The translations under genes were made by a program, and so were the position numbers. The notes below the pieces were generated by a model. The model was not told where the DNA came from, ran no database searches, and saw nothing but the letters and a program-made list of their open reading frames with translations. From Chitinophagales bacterium (GTDB lineage: Bacteria > Bacteroidota > Bacteroidia > Chitinophagales > JADIYW01), in assembly GCA_020636545.1 (NCBI GenBank), contig JACJXS010000013.1, positions 1 to 64,000 of the forward strand: a DNA stretch of 64,000 nt, given 5' to 3'. Positions 25,875 to 34,499 of this stretch are shown one piece after another. Numbering within the stretch: the stretch's first letter is position 1; the number at the start of each line of letters is the position of its first letter.

Positions 25875-28223
25875 TTAAAATTTAAAATTCCATGTAAATG
25901 AAGGTATTATTGGAAATAAAGATACTTGTATAGGTTGTACTCTAATATCGCCACTTGCAATTGAGCCTTTAATTTTATTGTAAATGAAATACACATTCTT
26001 ACGACTATAAACATTATAAATTGAGAAGTTGTAGCTAGATTGCCATCTTCGGTTTGGTTTTCGTTTTGGAATAGGCGTATAGGTTAGAGATAAATCCATT
26101 CTGTGATATGCTGGAATACGATAAGAATTTCTTTTGCCATAGATGAAACCAAGTGCACCTTCCGTAACAAATGCTCCAATAACTGGAGTCATTGTATTGC
26201 CTGATGCATAAACAAAAGTGGTTCCAAATTGCCATTCATTATTCAAATTATAAGCTAAGTTTACTGATAAATCATGAGGGCGGTCGTATTTTGTTGGGAA
26301 AACATTTCCATTATTTAGATTACTAAATTTTCTATCACTTCTTGAAATTGTATAGCCAATCCAACCATTTAATTTACCTTTATTCTTTCGTATAAAAAAC
26401 TCGGCACCATAGGCTTTGCCTTTTCCAAAAACATAACTCAATTCAGGATCAACATCTAATTCAGAAACATAAGATTCTGTATATTCTATTTGATTCCAAA
26501 GTTGCTTGTAATAAAATTCAACAGACATTTCATACATGTTTTCTTTAAAATTTTTGAAATATCCAAGATTAAATTGTAATGCTTGTTGTGGTTTTACTCT
26601 GGCTGTACTTTGCACCCAAACATCAGTGGGTAAGGTACTATTGGAATTAGAAACCAAATGAATGTATTGATAATTTAAACTTAGTCCAGTTTTTATAGAA
26701 CTACTCTCGTTAATTGCATAACGCATTGCCAATCTAGGTTCGTATCCAACATAAGGCTGTATGGCTTTGCCTCTTTTGTATTGAATTGTATCCATGCCGT
26801 TAATTTCTTTGTAAGGACCTATATGTTGAAAGAAACTTAAACGGAAACCCATATCTAATTTTACTTTTTTACTAATTTCCCATTCATGTTGTACATACCA
26901 CGCCATTTCATGAGAATATTTCTTTGAAATTTTGTCTGTCTTAAATTCTGTAGTATCTGAAGTTGCAGAGGCTAGGGTAGGTGTCATTCTATGGTGTGTA
27001 TAATCGTATCCAAATTTTAGTAGATGTTTATTGCTTAAATAATAGTCAAAATCTATTTTTACATTGTAATCTCGGACACCTGAATTTGCCTTAAAAGAAA
27101 AGTCCGTTTGTTTTCCAGTGAATGAAAATTTATAATCATTGAAAATAAATGACACATTCATAAATAATTTTGGGCTAATGATATGATTGTATCGAATGGT
27201 AGAAGTGATATTTCCCCATGGAATTTTTACGTTTGTTTGATTTTCTTTAGAATTATAAACAAAAACATCTCTACCAAAATAACCACTAATATACAATCGA
27301 CTTTTATCAGAAATAATATAATTTGCTTTTAGGTTTATGTCATAGAAAAAATAATTAGTACCAGCAAAATCTGTTTTCTTCAATGCAGGTTGAGCAATAT
27401 CAAAAGCATAAGTTCTTCTTCCCGAAATTAAAAAAGAACTTTTGTTTTTTTGTATAGGTGCTTGTAATGTTAATCTCGAGCTAATTAAACCTAGACCACC
27501 TTCCATTTGGAACTTTTTATTGTTACCTTCTTTCATTTGAACATCAATTACCGAAGAAAGCCGACCGCCATAATTTGCAGGCATAGCACCTTTTACTAAA
27601 GTAACATTCTTAACAGCATCATTATTAAAAACAGAAAAGAAACCAAATAAATGTCCAGGATTGTAAACAATTGCATCATCTAATAAAACTAAGTTTTGGT
27701 CAGGTCCACCACCACGAACATAAATACCTGAATTTCCTTCTCCAGCAGCTTGAACTCCAGGCATTAATTGAAGCGCTTTAATAATATCAACTTCACCCAT
27801 AAAAGCTGGAATAGATTTAATTCTATCCGATGAAAGTTCGATAGTCCCTAATTTCGTATTTTTTACATTTTCATCTTTCCTTTCAGAAGTAATTACAACT
27901 TCTTCTAATATATTATTCTCTTCCTTTAAATCAAAATTGTGTTTTAGGTTGCTTTTGATATCTAATTCGATTTCTTGTGGTTGATATCCTATATAGGAAA
28001 CAACAATTTTCTGTTGTCCAGCTGGAACTGAAATTGAATAAAACCCATAAATGTTAGAAACTGTACCTTCAGAAGCATCACTACTTAAATAGATGTTTGC
28101 ACCAATAATAACCTCTCCATTTTTAGCATCTTTAACAAAACCACTCAATGTATAGTTTTCTTGAGCAAAAGAAGAAAAACAAATTATTAGAAAAAAGAAG
28201 AAAAGTAGATTATTAGCTTTCAT
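25875..28223 (-). CDS. TonB-dependent receptor with N-terminal carboxypeptidase-like domain
   Basis: Outer-membrane transporter. ATG 28223 gives a clean signal peptide (MKANNLLFFFFLIICFSSFA); a start at 28244 would add seven residues before it. Next come a carboxypeptidase regulatory-like domain (YTLSGFVKDAKNGEVIIGAN, about 25-100) and a plug domain (PAFMGEVDIIKALQLMPGVQ, GIYVRGGGPDQNLVLLDDAI). A beta-barrel to the end follows, with a terminal aromatic residue (SFTWNFKF). It is about 782 residues, in the normal range. It is followed by a DUF4249 lipoprotein rather than SusD, and preceded by a T9SS protease. Confidence 0.92.
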   Translation of the reverse strand: MKANNLLFFFFLIICFSSFAQENYTLSGFVKDAKNGEVIIGANIYLSSDASEGTVSNIYGFYSISVPAGQQKIVVSYIGYQPQEIELDIKSNLKHNFDLKEENNILEEVVITSERKDENVKNTKLGTIELSSDRIKSIPAFMGEVDIIKALQLMPGVQAAGEGNSGIYVRGGGPDQNLVLLDDAIVYNPGHLFGFFSVFNNDAVKNVTLVKGAMPANYGGRLSSVIDVQMKEGNNKKFQMEGGLGLISSRLTLQAPIQKNKSSFLISGRRTYAFDIAQPALKKTDFAGTNYFFYDINLKANYIISDKSRLYISGYFGRDVFVYNSKENQTNVKIPWGNITSTIRYNHIISPKLFMNVSFIFNDYKFSFTGKQTDFSFKANSGVRDYNVKIDFDYYLSNKHLLKFGYDYTHHRMTPTLASATSDTTEFKTDKISKKYSHEMAWYVQHEWEISKKVKLDMGFRLSFFQHIGPYKEINGMDTIQYKRGKAIQPYVGYEPRLAMRYAINESSSIKTGLSLNYQYIHLVSNSNSTLPTDVWVQSTARVKPQQALQFNLGYFKNFKENMYEMSVEFYYKQLWNQIEYTESYVSELDVDPELSYVFGKGKAYGAEFFIRKNKGKLNGWIGYTISRSDRKFSNLNNGNVFPTKYDRPHDLSVNLAYNLNNEWQFGTTFVYASGNTMTPVIGAFVTEGALGFIYGKRNSYRIPAYHRMDLSLTYTPIPKRKPNRRWQSSYNFSIYNVYSRKNVYFIYNKIKGSIASGDIRVQPIQVSLFPIIPSFTWNFKF

Positions 28224-28269
28224 TAAAGTCGTAAAAATATACATTTTTTATCAGATAGAATGCATAATC

Positions 28270-29835
28270 TTATTGTTTTAAAATTATTTTAGAATGTTTT
28301 GAATGATTGGTTTTAATTTGTAATATATAAAATGCATTGGGTAGGTCTTTGATTGAAAAAGAATAGTTTTGAGTTGTACTTATTGAATTAAACTGTTGTT
28401 GATAAATAATTTGTCCTAAATAATTACTCAGATAAATCGATTGAATGTTTTCATTATTGAGATAGATATTTATTATTTCTGAAGAAGGATTAGGGAATAC
28501 TTTTAGTATTTCTCCTTCATTGAAAGCTGGCAAACTTAATAAATGATAGGCTTTTTCAAAATTTGGTAAGCCATAACCATAAGATTTGTCTGGGTTATAA
28601 AATTTATCAGCACTTTGTTCAATTGCAGTTTTGATTTCCCAATTTGTTTTATTTGGAAATGCTTGCCAAAGACAAGCTGCTAACCCTGCAATGATTGGAG
28701 AAGCGAATGAAGTTCCACTGCCTGTAGAAATTCCATTCGTTTCATTTAATATTGAAACTCCAACACCCAATGCAACAACATTTGGTTTTATATTATTATT
28801 GTTAGGGAAATTTATACTAGAAAATTTTGCAATTTCATTATAACTATTTATAGCTCCAATCGTAAATGCACTATCCGCATCTGCAGGTGTGGTTAAGTAT
28901 TTCCAACTGCTATTTCCCTCATTTCCGGCAGATATACATACTAACAAACCCTTTGAGGATGCAATGTTTACGGCTTTAGCAGCTAGCGTACCTTTGCCAT
29001 TTAACTCTTCATAAGTATGATTACTGGTTCCATCATTAAATCCATCACCATAGCCAAGCGAAATATTTACCACTTGAACACCAGCATCAACTGCATCTTC
29101 TAGTGCTTTACTCATTAATATTTCCTCTGTTTGACCTTCAATTGCATCTACTTCAGTTCTGTATAAATAAAATGCAGCTTTTGGAGCTGAGCCAGAAAAA
29201 TTATCCAATTGTCCGCCAATTATACTGAAGCATTTTGTTCCATGGCTGCTTGATGAACTAAAATAAACATTAGAATTGTTGCCATAATAATCATAAGTAG
29301 CCATTAATCTATTCTCATAATAAATATGTTGTAAGCCTTCAATTTCATTGGACTTTGGAAACCCATTATCGATTACAGCAATTTTAATACTTTGTCCTTT
29401 TAAGTTTTTTTCTTGTAAGAAATCACCTTTTAACTGTATGATTTGATCTAAATAATAATTTTTATCAAATTCTTCTGTTTGTTCGCTTATGCTTTCTGCG
29501 TTGAACTTATCTTTCTCTTGATTTAAACGTCCATTAGGCATTTCATTTATACACCCAAAACTTAATTTCTGAACAAATGAAAATGTTTTTATTTTATCAA
29601 TTACATCAATATCTTCATATTTGAAAATGGCAGTATTCAACCATTTAGAAGCATTGATAAAATGGAGATTTAATTTGCTGATAGTATCAATATAAGTATC
29701 ATTAATTGGTGCATCGATAGATGAATTATTATCTACACCTTTATCTTTAAATTCTACTATAATTAAATTGGCATTTTGTGAAAAGGCGTAAAGTTGAAAT
29801 AAGATTAAAAATAAAATTAATTTATTCTTGACCAT
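28270..29835 (-). CDS. Subtilisin-like (S8) protease with T9SS sorting domain
   Basis: Secreted serine protease of about 521 residues. A signal peptide ends near FAFSQ-type residues 18-20. The catalytic triad is visible as IKIAVIDNGFP (Asp), SSSHGTKCFSIIGG (His) and GTSFASPIIAGLAA (Ser). The C-terminal 75 residues begin LKVFPNPSSEIINIYL, a type A T9SS sorting domain, so the protein should be exported across the outer membrane and anchored or released. ATG 29835 is preferred over TTG 29841. Its start overlaps the stop of the upstream lipoprotein gene by 14 nt, which indicates coupling. Confidence 0.92.
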   Translation of the reverse strand: MVKNKLILFLILFQLYAFSQNANLIIVEFKDKGVDNNSSIDAPINDTYIDTISKLNLHFINASKWLNTAIFKYEDIDVIDKIKTFSFVQKLSFGCINEMPNGRLNQEKDKFNAESISEQTEEFDKNYYLDQIIQLKGDFLQEKNLKGQSIKIAVIDNGFPKSNEIEGLQHIYYENRLMATYDYYGNNSNVYFSSSSSHGTKCFSIIGGQLDNFSGSAPKAAFYLYRTEVDAIEGQTEEILMSKALEDAVDAGVQVVNISLGYGDGFNDGTSNHTYEELNGKGTLAAKAVNIASSKGLLVCISAGNEGNSSWKYLTTPADADSAFTIGAINSYNEIAKFSSINFPNNNNIKPNVVALGVGVSILNETNGISTGSGTSFASPIIAGLAACLWQAFPNKTNWEIKTAIEQSADKFYNPDKSYGYGLPNFEKAYHLLSLPAFNEGEILKVFPNPSSEIINIYLNNENIQSIYLSNYLGQIIYQQQFNSISTTQNYSFSIKDLPNAFYILQIKTNHSKHSKIILKQ

Positions 29836-30565
29836 ATTCAATTGCTTCCAATTTTAAATAAAAGCCTAATCTTGCTCTATCTATCCAAGGTAAATTTGGG
29901 TTTCTGCCTGGGTCTTTGGCAACAACATTCCATTGTTCTTTATATACTAAACCAATATTTCTAGCATATTTCTCAGTGAACTTGTAATAATCAACACCAC
30001 TGGAATCAATTAGATTGACAACGGTAAGTGTGGAGTCAAAGGAAGTGAAGCTATTGGTATAAGTAACATCTTTTTGTATTATTATTGCTCTAGAATTGAA
30101 AATATCTAAAGTAGAGTCAATAGCGTAGATATATGGAATCCTATCAGAAATAAATTTATTTGCATTCCAAGTTAGCCCTACTTTTGAAGGGAAAACTAAT
30201 TTAAGATACCGTAAATTATCTTCCACGCTTTCTGCTGTTTTATTATCAATAACTTTATACCATTTGACTTTATGTGTCCAAGTACTATTCAAATCCTGAC
30301 TTTCAAAAATATCTACTTCATAAGCTAATCGGTTTAAATTATCTCTTGATGTATCGCTAACCACTTCTTTTAAGTAAAAGCTTTTTGTTCTTTTTACTTC
30401 AGAAAAGAAATAATTATATAAAATTGAATCTCCTTTATAAATTATATAACTACCAATCTTAGTTGGAAAGTAATTGTAATCATTAGATAGTTCAATAGTT
30501 TCTGTTTCCTTCTTGCAAGAAACAATAACTAAAGTAAAAATTAATATGTAAAGTATCTTTTTCAT
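29822..30565 (-). CDS. Lipoprotein of unknown function
   Basis: Protein of 247 residues with a lipoprotein signal: MKKILYILIFTLVIVSCKKE, lipobox IVSC at 14-17. The mature part is beta-rich with repeated short strands (YFPTKIGSYIIYKGDSI, KVKWYKVIDNKTAESVED). I cannot assign a family. It overlaps the start of the subtilisin gene and heads the minus-strand envelope run, so it may work with the protease or receptor. Confidence 0.75.
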   Translation of the reverse strand: MKKILYILIFTLVIVSCKKETETIELSNDYNYFPTKIGSYIIYKGDSILYNYFFSEVKRTKSFYLKEVVSDTSRDNLNRLAYEVDIFESQDLNSTWTHKVKWYKVIDNKTAESVEDNLRYLKLVFPSKVGLTWNANKFISDRIPYIYAIDSTLDIFNSRAIIIQKDVTYTNSFTSFDSTLTVVNLIDSSGVDYYKFTEKYARNIGLVYKEQWNVVAKDPGRNPNLPWIDRARLGFYLKLEAIEYGQE

Positions 30566-30605
30566 CTTTTGAAATATAAAGATGCATTTTATTTTCTAAA
30601 TATTG

Positions 30606-30613
30606 TATGTTTG
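30606..30613 (+). promoter_or_regulatory. -7 promoter element (TATGTTTG)
   Basis: TATGTTTG is an exact TAnnTTTG match 20 nt upstream of the ATG of the 157-residue membrane protein. No clear TTTG is found at the -33 position. Confidence 0.45.
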
Positions 30614-30633
30614 TACCTTATAAAATATAAAAA

Positions 30634-31107
30634 ATGTTGATAAAAATAAAAGATTATTTTAAACAATTACAGTTATTACATGGGGCTTTGACTTTTGGTG
30701 TGTTGGTTATATTAATTGTCTTTCAATATGTATTGCCAAAGCAAGAACATTTAGTTAATCAGCAAGCTGTGTACTTTGGCTTTGGTATTGCAGTTGTGTG
30801 TGTAATTGTTTCGAGAATAGTTTTTGTAAACATAACGACAAAAAACAGAGTTAAGGAGCGAATGAAAGAAAAATTAGATGCCTATAGGAGTGCGTTTGTA
30901 ATTCAAATTGGTATTTTAGAAGGCGGAGCAATTTTTAATGCAATTCTTTTATATTTATTTGGCTCAGAAATTAATTTTGCAATGTCTTTAGCATTAGTTT
31001 TTTTAATGATTACTAGACGACCAACAAAGAAAGATGTTTATAGAACTATGTATCCTGATAATGTCCAAAATACTGCTTTAGATAAAGATGATAAAATTAT
31101 CATTTAA
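30634..31107 (+). CDS. Small membrane protein of unknown function
   Basis: Protein of 157 residues with four hydrophobic helices at about 17-34, 46-66, 88-108 and 111-126. A basic cytoplasmic loop lies in the middle (TTKNRVKERMKEKLDAYRSA) and a polar C-terminal tail at the end. No motif identifies a function. It is divergent from the lipoprotein gene and stands alone before the repeat-protein locus. Confidence 0.7.
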   Translation: MLIKIKDYFKQLQLLHGALTFGVLVILIVFQYVLPKQEHLVNQQAVYFGFGIAVVCVIVSRIVFVNITTKNRVKERMKEKLDAYRSAFVIQIGILEGGAIFNAILLYLFGSEINFAMSLALVFLMITRRPTKKDVYRTMYPDNVQNTALDKDDKIII

Positions 31108-31176
31108 TTAAAATAGACGCTTTATTGACTTTCAAATAAACTTATTTATTTTGCTAAAAATATATTTAATATTTTT

Positions 31177-31203
31177 TTTGTTAAAAAAGATGATATAAGT
31201 TTG
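31177..31203 (+). promoter_or_regulatory. Promoter of the H1-like protein gene
   Basis: TAAGTTTG (31196-31203) matches the -7 consensus exactly and TTTG (31177-31180) lies 15 nt upstream, somewhat closer than the usual 17-23 nt. The start codon follows 32 nt later. A shared transcript with the HerA-like gene is likely. Confidence 0.5.
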
Positions 31204-31235
31204 CACCATTTAATTTTTCATTATACATTTAAGCC

Positions 31236-32684
31236 ATGATTTCAAAATTTATTAAATCAATATTTTCATCAAATAAAAAAGATAAAGATATGGCTACTAA
31301 GGTTAATAAACCATCTGTTGCAAATAAAGCTACTGTGGTAACAGAAAAATTAAAAGCAAAGACACCAGCAAAAAAGGCTAGTGCAACTTCTAAAAATACA
31401 GTTATCAAGACAACTGTAAAAAAAGAAGCTAATAAAAAGGTAGATAAGCCAATCGTGAAAAAAGCAGTTGAAAAACCAAAAACTAAACTAGTTGCAAAAG
31501 CTCCTGCAAAAAAGGCAAGTGCAGTTTCTAAAAATACAGTTACTAAGACAACTGTAAAAAAAGAAGCTAATAAAAAGGTAGATAAGCCAATCGTTAAAAA
31601 AACGGTAGAAAAACCAAAAACTAAAATAGTTGAAAAAGCACCTGCAAAAAAGGCAAGCGCTGTTTCCAAAAATACAGTTACAAAAACAACTGTAAAAAAA
31701 GAAGCCAATAAAAAGGTAGATAAGCCAATCGTTAAAAAGGCAGTTGAAAAACCAAAAACTAAAATAGTTGAAAAAGCACCTGCAAAAAAGGCAAGTGCAG
31801 TTTCTAAAAATACAGTTACGAAGACAACTGTAAAAAAAGAAGCCAATAAAAAGGTAGATAAGCCAATCGTTAAAAAGGCAGTTGAAAAACCAAAAGCTAA
31901 ATCAGTTGCAAAAGCACCAGCAAAAAAGACAAGTGCTGTACCTAAAAATACAGTTACAAAGATAACTGTAAAAAAAGAAGCCAATAAAAAAGTGGACAAG
32001 CCCATTGCTAAAAATGAAACTATTAAAGCCTCAAAACAAACTGTAAAACTAGAAAATAATAAAATTGAAAGAGCAATACTCGATGACAAAGTAAGTAACT
32101 TAAAAAAGATTAGTAAACAAGATATGACAAAAGAAACATCAAAACCTAAAGCTGGAAATAAGCCAGCTAAAGTAGAAAAAAGCGAACCTCCAGTTGCACC
32201 CAAACCAACAATCGCTACACCTGGAGCTAAAAGAAAAGTAATTGTGGATTATAAAAATGTACCAGAAGAAGTATTAATGGCTTTATCTGAAAAATATCCT
32301 CATGGATACAATCGTGGAATTATTAAATTTACAAATGCTAAAAATGAAATGGTATCTGCGGTTCCAATTGAATTAGGCGATACATCATATTTAGTAAAAG
32401 TAAGTACACAATTACAAAAAATGGTGGATAATGTTGATATAGATGAAGATGATGATATTGTTGTTGATGTGTTAGATAAAGAGGTTTCAGCAGGAGCTAC
32501 TAAGGATATGGAAGAGTTTGATAAAGCTGATGATGATGATGATAAGCCCAAAAAAACAAAATCTAAAGGAAAGGTTGGCAGTGCTGATGATTTAGAATAT
32601 GGATTTGATTATGACGATGATGATGATGATGATGATGATGAAGATGACGATGATGATGACGACGACGACGATGATGAAGATTAG
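31236..32684 (+). CDS. Histone-H1-like repeat protein with poly-Asp tail
   Basis: Unusual 482-residue protein in three parts. Residues about 1-285 are Lys/Ala/Val/Pro-rich and contain five copies of a 46-residue repeat with core TVKKEANKKVDKPIVKKAVE, resembling eukaryotic H1 tails and bacterial H1-like DNA-binding proteins. Residues about 330-410 are a compact domain (RKVIVDYKNVPEEVLMALSE, then YPHGYNRGIIKFTNAKNEMV). The end is highly acidic with a nearly pure Asp run. ATG 31236 fits the promoter spacing; ATG 31290 (MATKVNKP) is an alternative. The HerA-like ATPase gene starts 29 nt later. A nucleoid or chaperone-like role is inferred. Confidence 0.8.
   Translation: MISKFIKSIFSSNKKDKDMATKVNKPSVANKATVVTEKLKAKTPAKKASATSKNTVIKTTVKKEANKKVDKPIVKKAVEKPKTKLVAKAPAKKASAVSKNTVTKTTVKKEANKKVDKPIVKKTVEKPKTKIVEKAPAKKASAVSKNTVTKTTVKKEANKKVDKPIVKKAVEKPKTKIVEKAPAKKASAVSKNTVTKTTVKKEANKKVDKPIVKKAVEKPKAKSVAKAPAKKTSAVPKNTVTKITVKKEANKKVDKPIAKNETIKASKQTVKLENNKIERAILDDKVSNLKKISKQDMTKETSKPKAGNKPAKVEKSEPPVAPKPTIATPGAKRKVIVDYKNVPEEVLMALSEKYPHGYNRGIIKFTNAKNEMVSAVPIELGDTSYLVKVSTQLQKMVDNVDIDEDDDIVVDVLDKEVSAGATKDMEEFDKADDDDDKPKKTKSKGKVGSADDLEYGFDYDDDDDDDDDEDDDDDDDDDDDED
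31359..32048 (+). repeat. Five tandem 138-bp in-frame repeats
   Basis: The marker ACTGTAAAAAAAGAAGC recurs at 31413, 31551, 31689, 31827 and 31965, exactly 138 bp (46 codons) apart. Units begin at 31359, 31497, 31635, 31773 and 31911. The second to fourth are the most alike, and the fifth diverges after KVDKPIAKNE. The units differ mainly at silent and conservative sites, so the array has been expanding or homogenising under coding constraint. Confidence 0.92.
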
Positions 32685-32713
32685 AATTTAAAATAATAAA
32701 CGATATAAAATAG

Positions 32714-34297
32714 ATGTCTAATATTGAGCAATTCAAAGAAGAAGTAACACAAGGATATACTTTTAAAGGAGATAGTTTTATTGTTGGTGGTGGAATGATT
32801 GATAAAACAGCAATTCCTGGACTACAAGTAAAAATTCCACTTAAAACTTTAAATCGACACGGTTTAATTGCTGGAGCAACTGGTACTGGAAAAACAAAAT
32901 CAATACAACTAATTTCAGAACAATTATCTGATAAAGGAATTTCGGTTTTGATGATGGATATTAAAGGTGATTTTTCTGGAATTGCTGAAGCAGGTGTCGA
33001 AAATCAAATTGTAAAAGATAGAGTTAATTTGATTGGCAATTCATGGAAAGCAACAGGTTTCCCTGTGGAATTGATGACTATTTCCAATCAAGATGGTGTG
33101 CGTTTACGTTCTACAACTTTGGAGTTTGGTCCAATATTGATTTCAAAAATTTTAGAACTTAATGATACTCAACAAAGTGTAATGTCTATTGTTTTTAAAT
33201 TTGCCGATGAAAATAATTTACCATTAGTAGATTTAAAAGATTTGAAAAAGACTTTGCAGTTTATGGCAGGAGATGGGAAATCAGAAGTAGAACAAGAATA
33301 TGGCAGTATTTCGCCCGCAACATTAGGTACGATTACTCGTAAAATTGTAGAATTAGAACAACAAGGTGCTGAATTATTTTTTGGAGAGCCTTCATTTCAA
33401 GTCAATGATTTACTAAGAAAAGATGAGAATGGAAAGGGTTTTGTAAATATAATTCGTCTTACAGATATTCAAGATAAGCCGAAATTATTTTCAACTTTTA
33501 TGTTGAGTTTATTGGCTGAGGTTTATAGTTCTTTCCCAGAAAGAGGAGATGCTGATCAACCTGAATTAGTGATTTTTATAGATGAAGCTCATTTGGTATT
33601 TGATAGTGCTTCAAAAACATTATTAGACCAAATTGAAACGATAATTAAACTTATACGTTCAAAGGGTGTGGGAATATTTTTCTGTACACAAAATCCAAAT
33701 GATATTCCAGCTGGAGTTTTATCGCAATTGGGTTTGAAAGTACAACATGCACTTCGTGCTTTTACTGCAAAAGATAGACAAGCCATAAAATTAGTTGCAC
33801 AAAATTATCCAATAACCAATTATTATACTGTTGATGAAGATATTACACAATTAGGTATTGGAGAAGCTTTTATTTCAGCTTTGAATGAAAAAGGTATTCC
33901 AACGCCTCTGGTTCATACATTGATGGCTCCGCCTCAATCTAGAATGGATATTTTGACTGAAGAAGAGATGCGAGTAAATATTCAGAAATCTGAATTGTAT
34001 CTAAAATATAAGGAAAATTTAGATAAAGAAAGTGCTTATGAAATATTAAGTAATAGAATTGAAGCAAATTCACAGGAAGTTGCTGAAAAAAATGAAAAAA
34101 AATCAGAAGCAGAGCAATCTATTACAAGTAAAATATTGGGTAAAGTTTCTCAACAAATTTTCAATACTGCAACTAGAGAACTAGCAAAATCAGCGACTAA
34201 AGGTATCTCCAATAAAATGATGAAAGGTGTTGCCAATACAGCAACCCGAGAAGTATCAAGAGGACTATTAGGTGCAATTTTGAAAGCTTTTAAGTAA
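32714..34297 (+). CDS. HerA-like ATPase (DUF853 family)
   Basis: Cytoplasmic P-loop ATPase of 527 residues, of the FtsK/HerA superfamily (helicase HerA-like, DUF853). Walker A is GLIAGATGTGKTKSIQLISE (about 49-68), preceded by the typical LKTLNRHGL. MDIKGDFSGIAEAG follows, Walker B is ELVIFIDEAHLVFD near 283-296, and CTQNPNDIPAGVLSQLGLKV is a sensor-like segment. The C-terminus is helical. HerA relatives pump or resect DNA, but the role of this bacterial branch is not established. It shares an apparent operon with the H1-like protein. Confidence 0.88.
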   Translation: MSNIEQFKEEVTQGYTFKGDSFIVGGGMIDKTAIPGLQVKIPLKTLNRHGLIAGATGTGKTKSIQLISEQLSDKGISVLMMDIKGDFSGIAEAGVENQIVKDRVNLIGNSWKATGFPVELMTISNQDGVRLRSTTLEFGPILISKILELNDTQQSVMSIVFKFADENNLPLVDLKDLKKTLQFMAGDGKSEVEQEYGSISPATLGTITRKIVELEQQGAELFFGEPSFQVNDLLRKDENGKGFVNIIRLTDIQDKPKLFSTFMLSLLAEVYSSFPERGDADQPELVIFIDEAHLVFDSASKTLLDQIETIIKLIRSKGVGIFFCTQNPNDIPAGVLSQLGLKVQHALRAFTAKDRQAIKLVAQNYPITNYYTVDEDITQLGIGEAFISALNEKGIPTPLVHTLMAPPQSRMDILTEEEMRVNIQKSELYLKYKENLDKESAYEILSNRIEANSQEVAEKNEKKSEAEQSITSKILGKVSQQIFNTATRELAKSATKGISNKMMKGVANTATREVSRGLLGAILKAFK

Positions 34298-34318
34298 TTC
34301 AATTTATTACTGTGCCTC

Positions 34319-34398
34319 AGGCAGGTGTTTTTACCTGCCTATAAATAGCTATAAAAAGGAAGGTAAGGAACTTAGGCAAAAGGTGATAACACCTTTTG
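34319..34398. repeat. Two hairpin-forming inverted repeats upstream of the IS
   Basis: AGGCAGGT (34319-34326) pairs with ACCTGCCT (34333-34340), and CAAAAGGTG (34377-34385) pairs perfectly with CACCTTTTG (34390-34398). Neither is followed by a T run. The first may still end the HerA-like transcript; the second has no evident role. The other bases of this 130-nt gap hold no ORF. Confidence 0.55.
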
Positions 34399-34427
34399 AG
34401 AGCATGGGAAATATTACAGCATAAATA

Positions 34428-34445
34428 GACCTCTTGCGAAATTCA
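34428..34445 (+). repeat. IS left terminal inverted repeat
   Basis: GACCTCTTGCGAAATTCA is the exact reverse complement of 35327-35344. The adjoining TA on both outer sides extends the match to 20 bp and is probably target duplication. Confidence 0.93.
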
Positions 34446-34499
34446 CACTAAGCTAATAAAAAACTATTTCCAATCTAGTTTAATAACCTAAACTTGTTG

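Noticed and set aside
31229..32203. 324-residue hydrophobic repeat ORF on the minus strand
   Set aside because: It is the antisense shadow of the Lys-rich repeat gene: AAA-rich codons read backwards give TTT/Phe-rich repeats. The plus-strand gene has promoter, family domain and operon partner.
34319..34340. Terminator of the HerA-like gene
   Set aside because: The stem AGGCAGGT/ACCTGCCT is good but no T run follows on either strand, so it is listed as an inverted repeat only.
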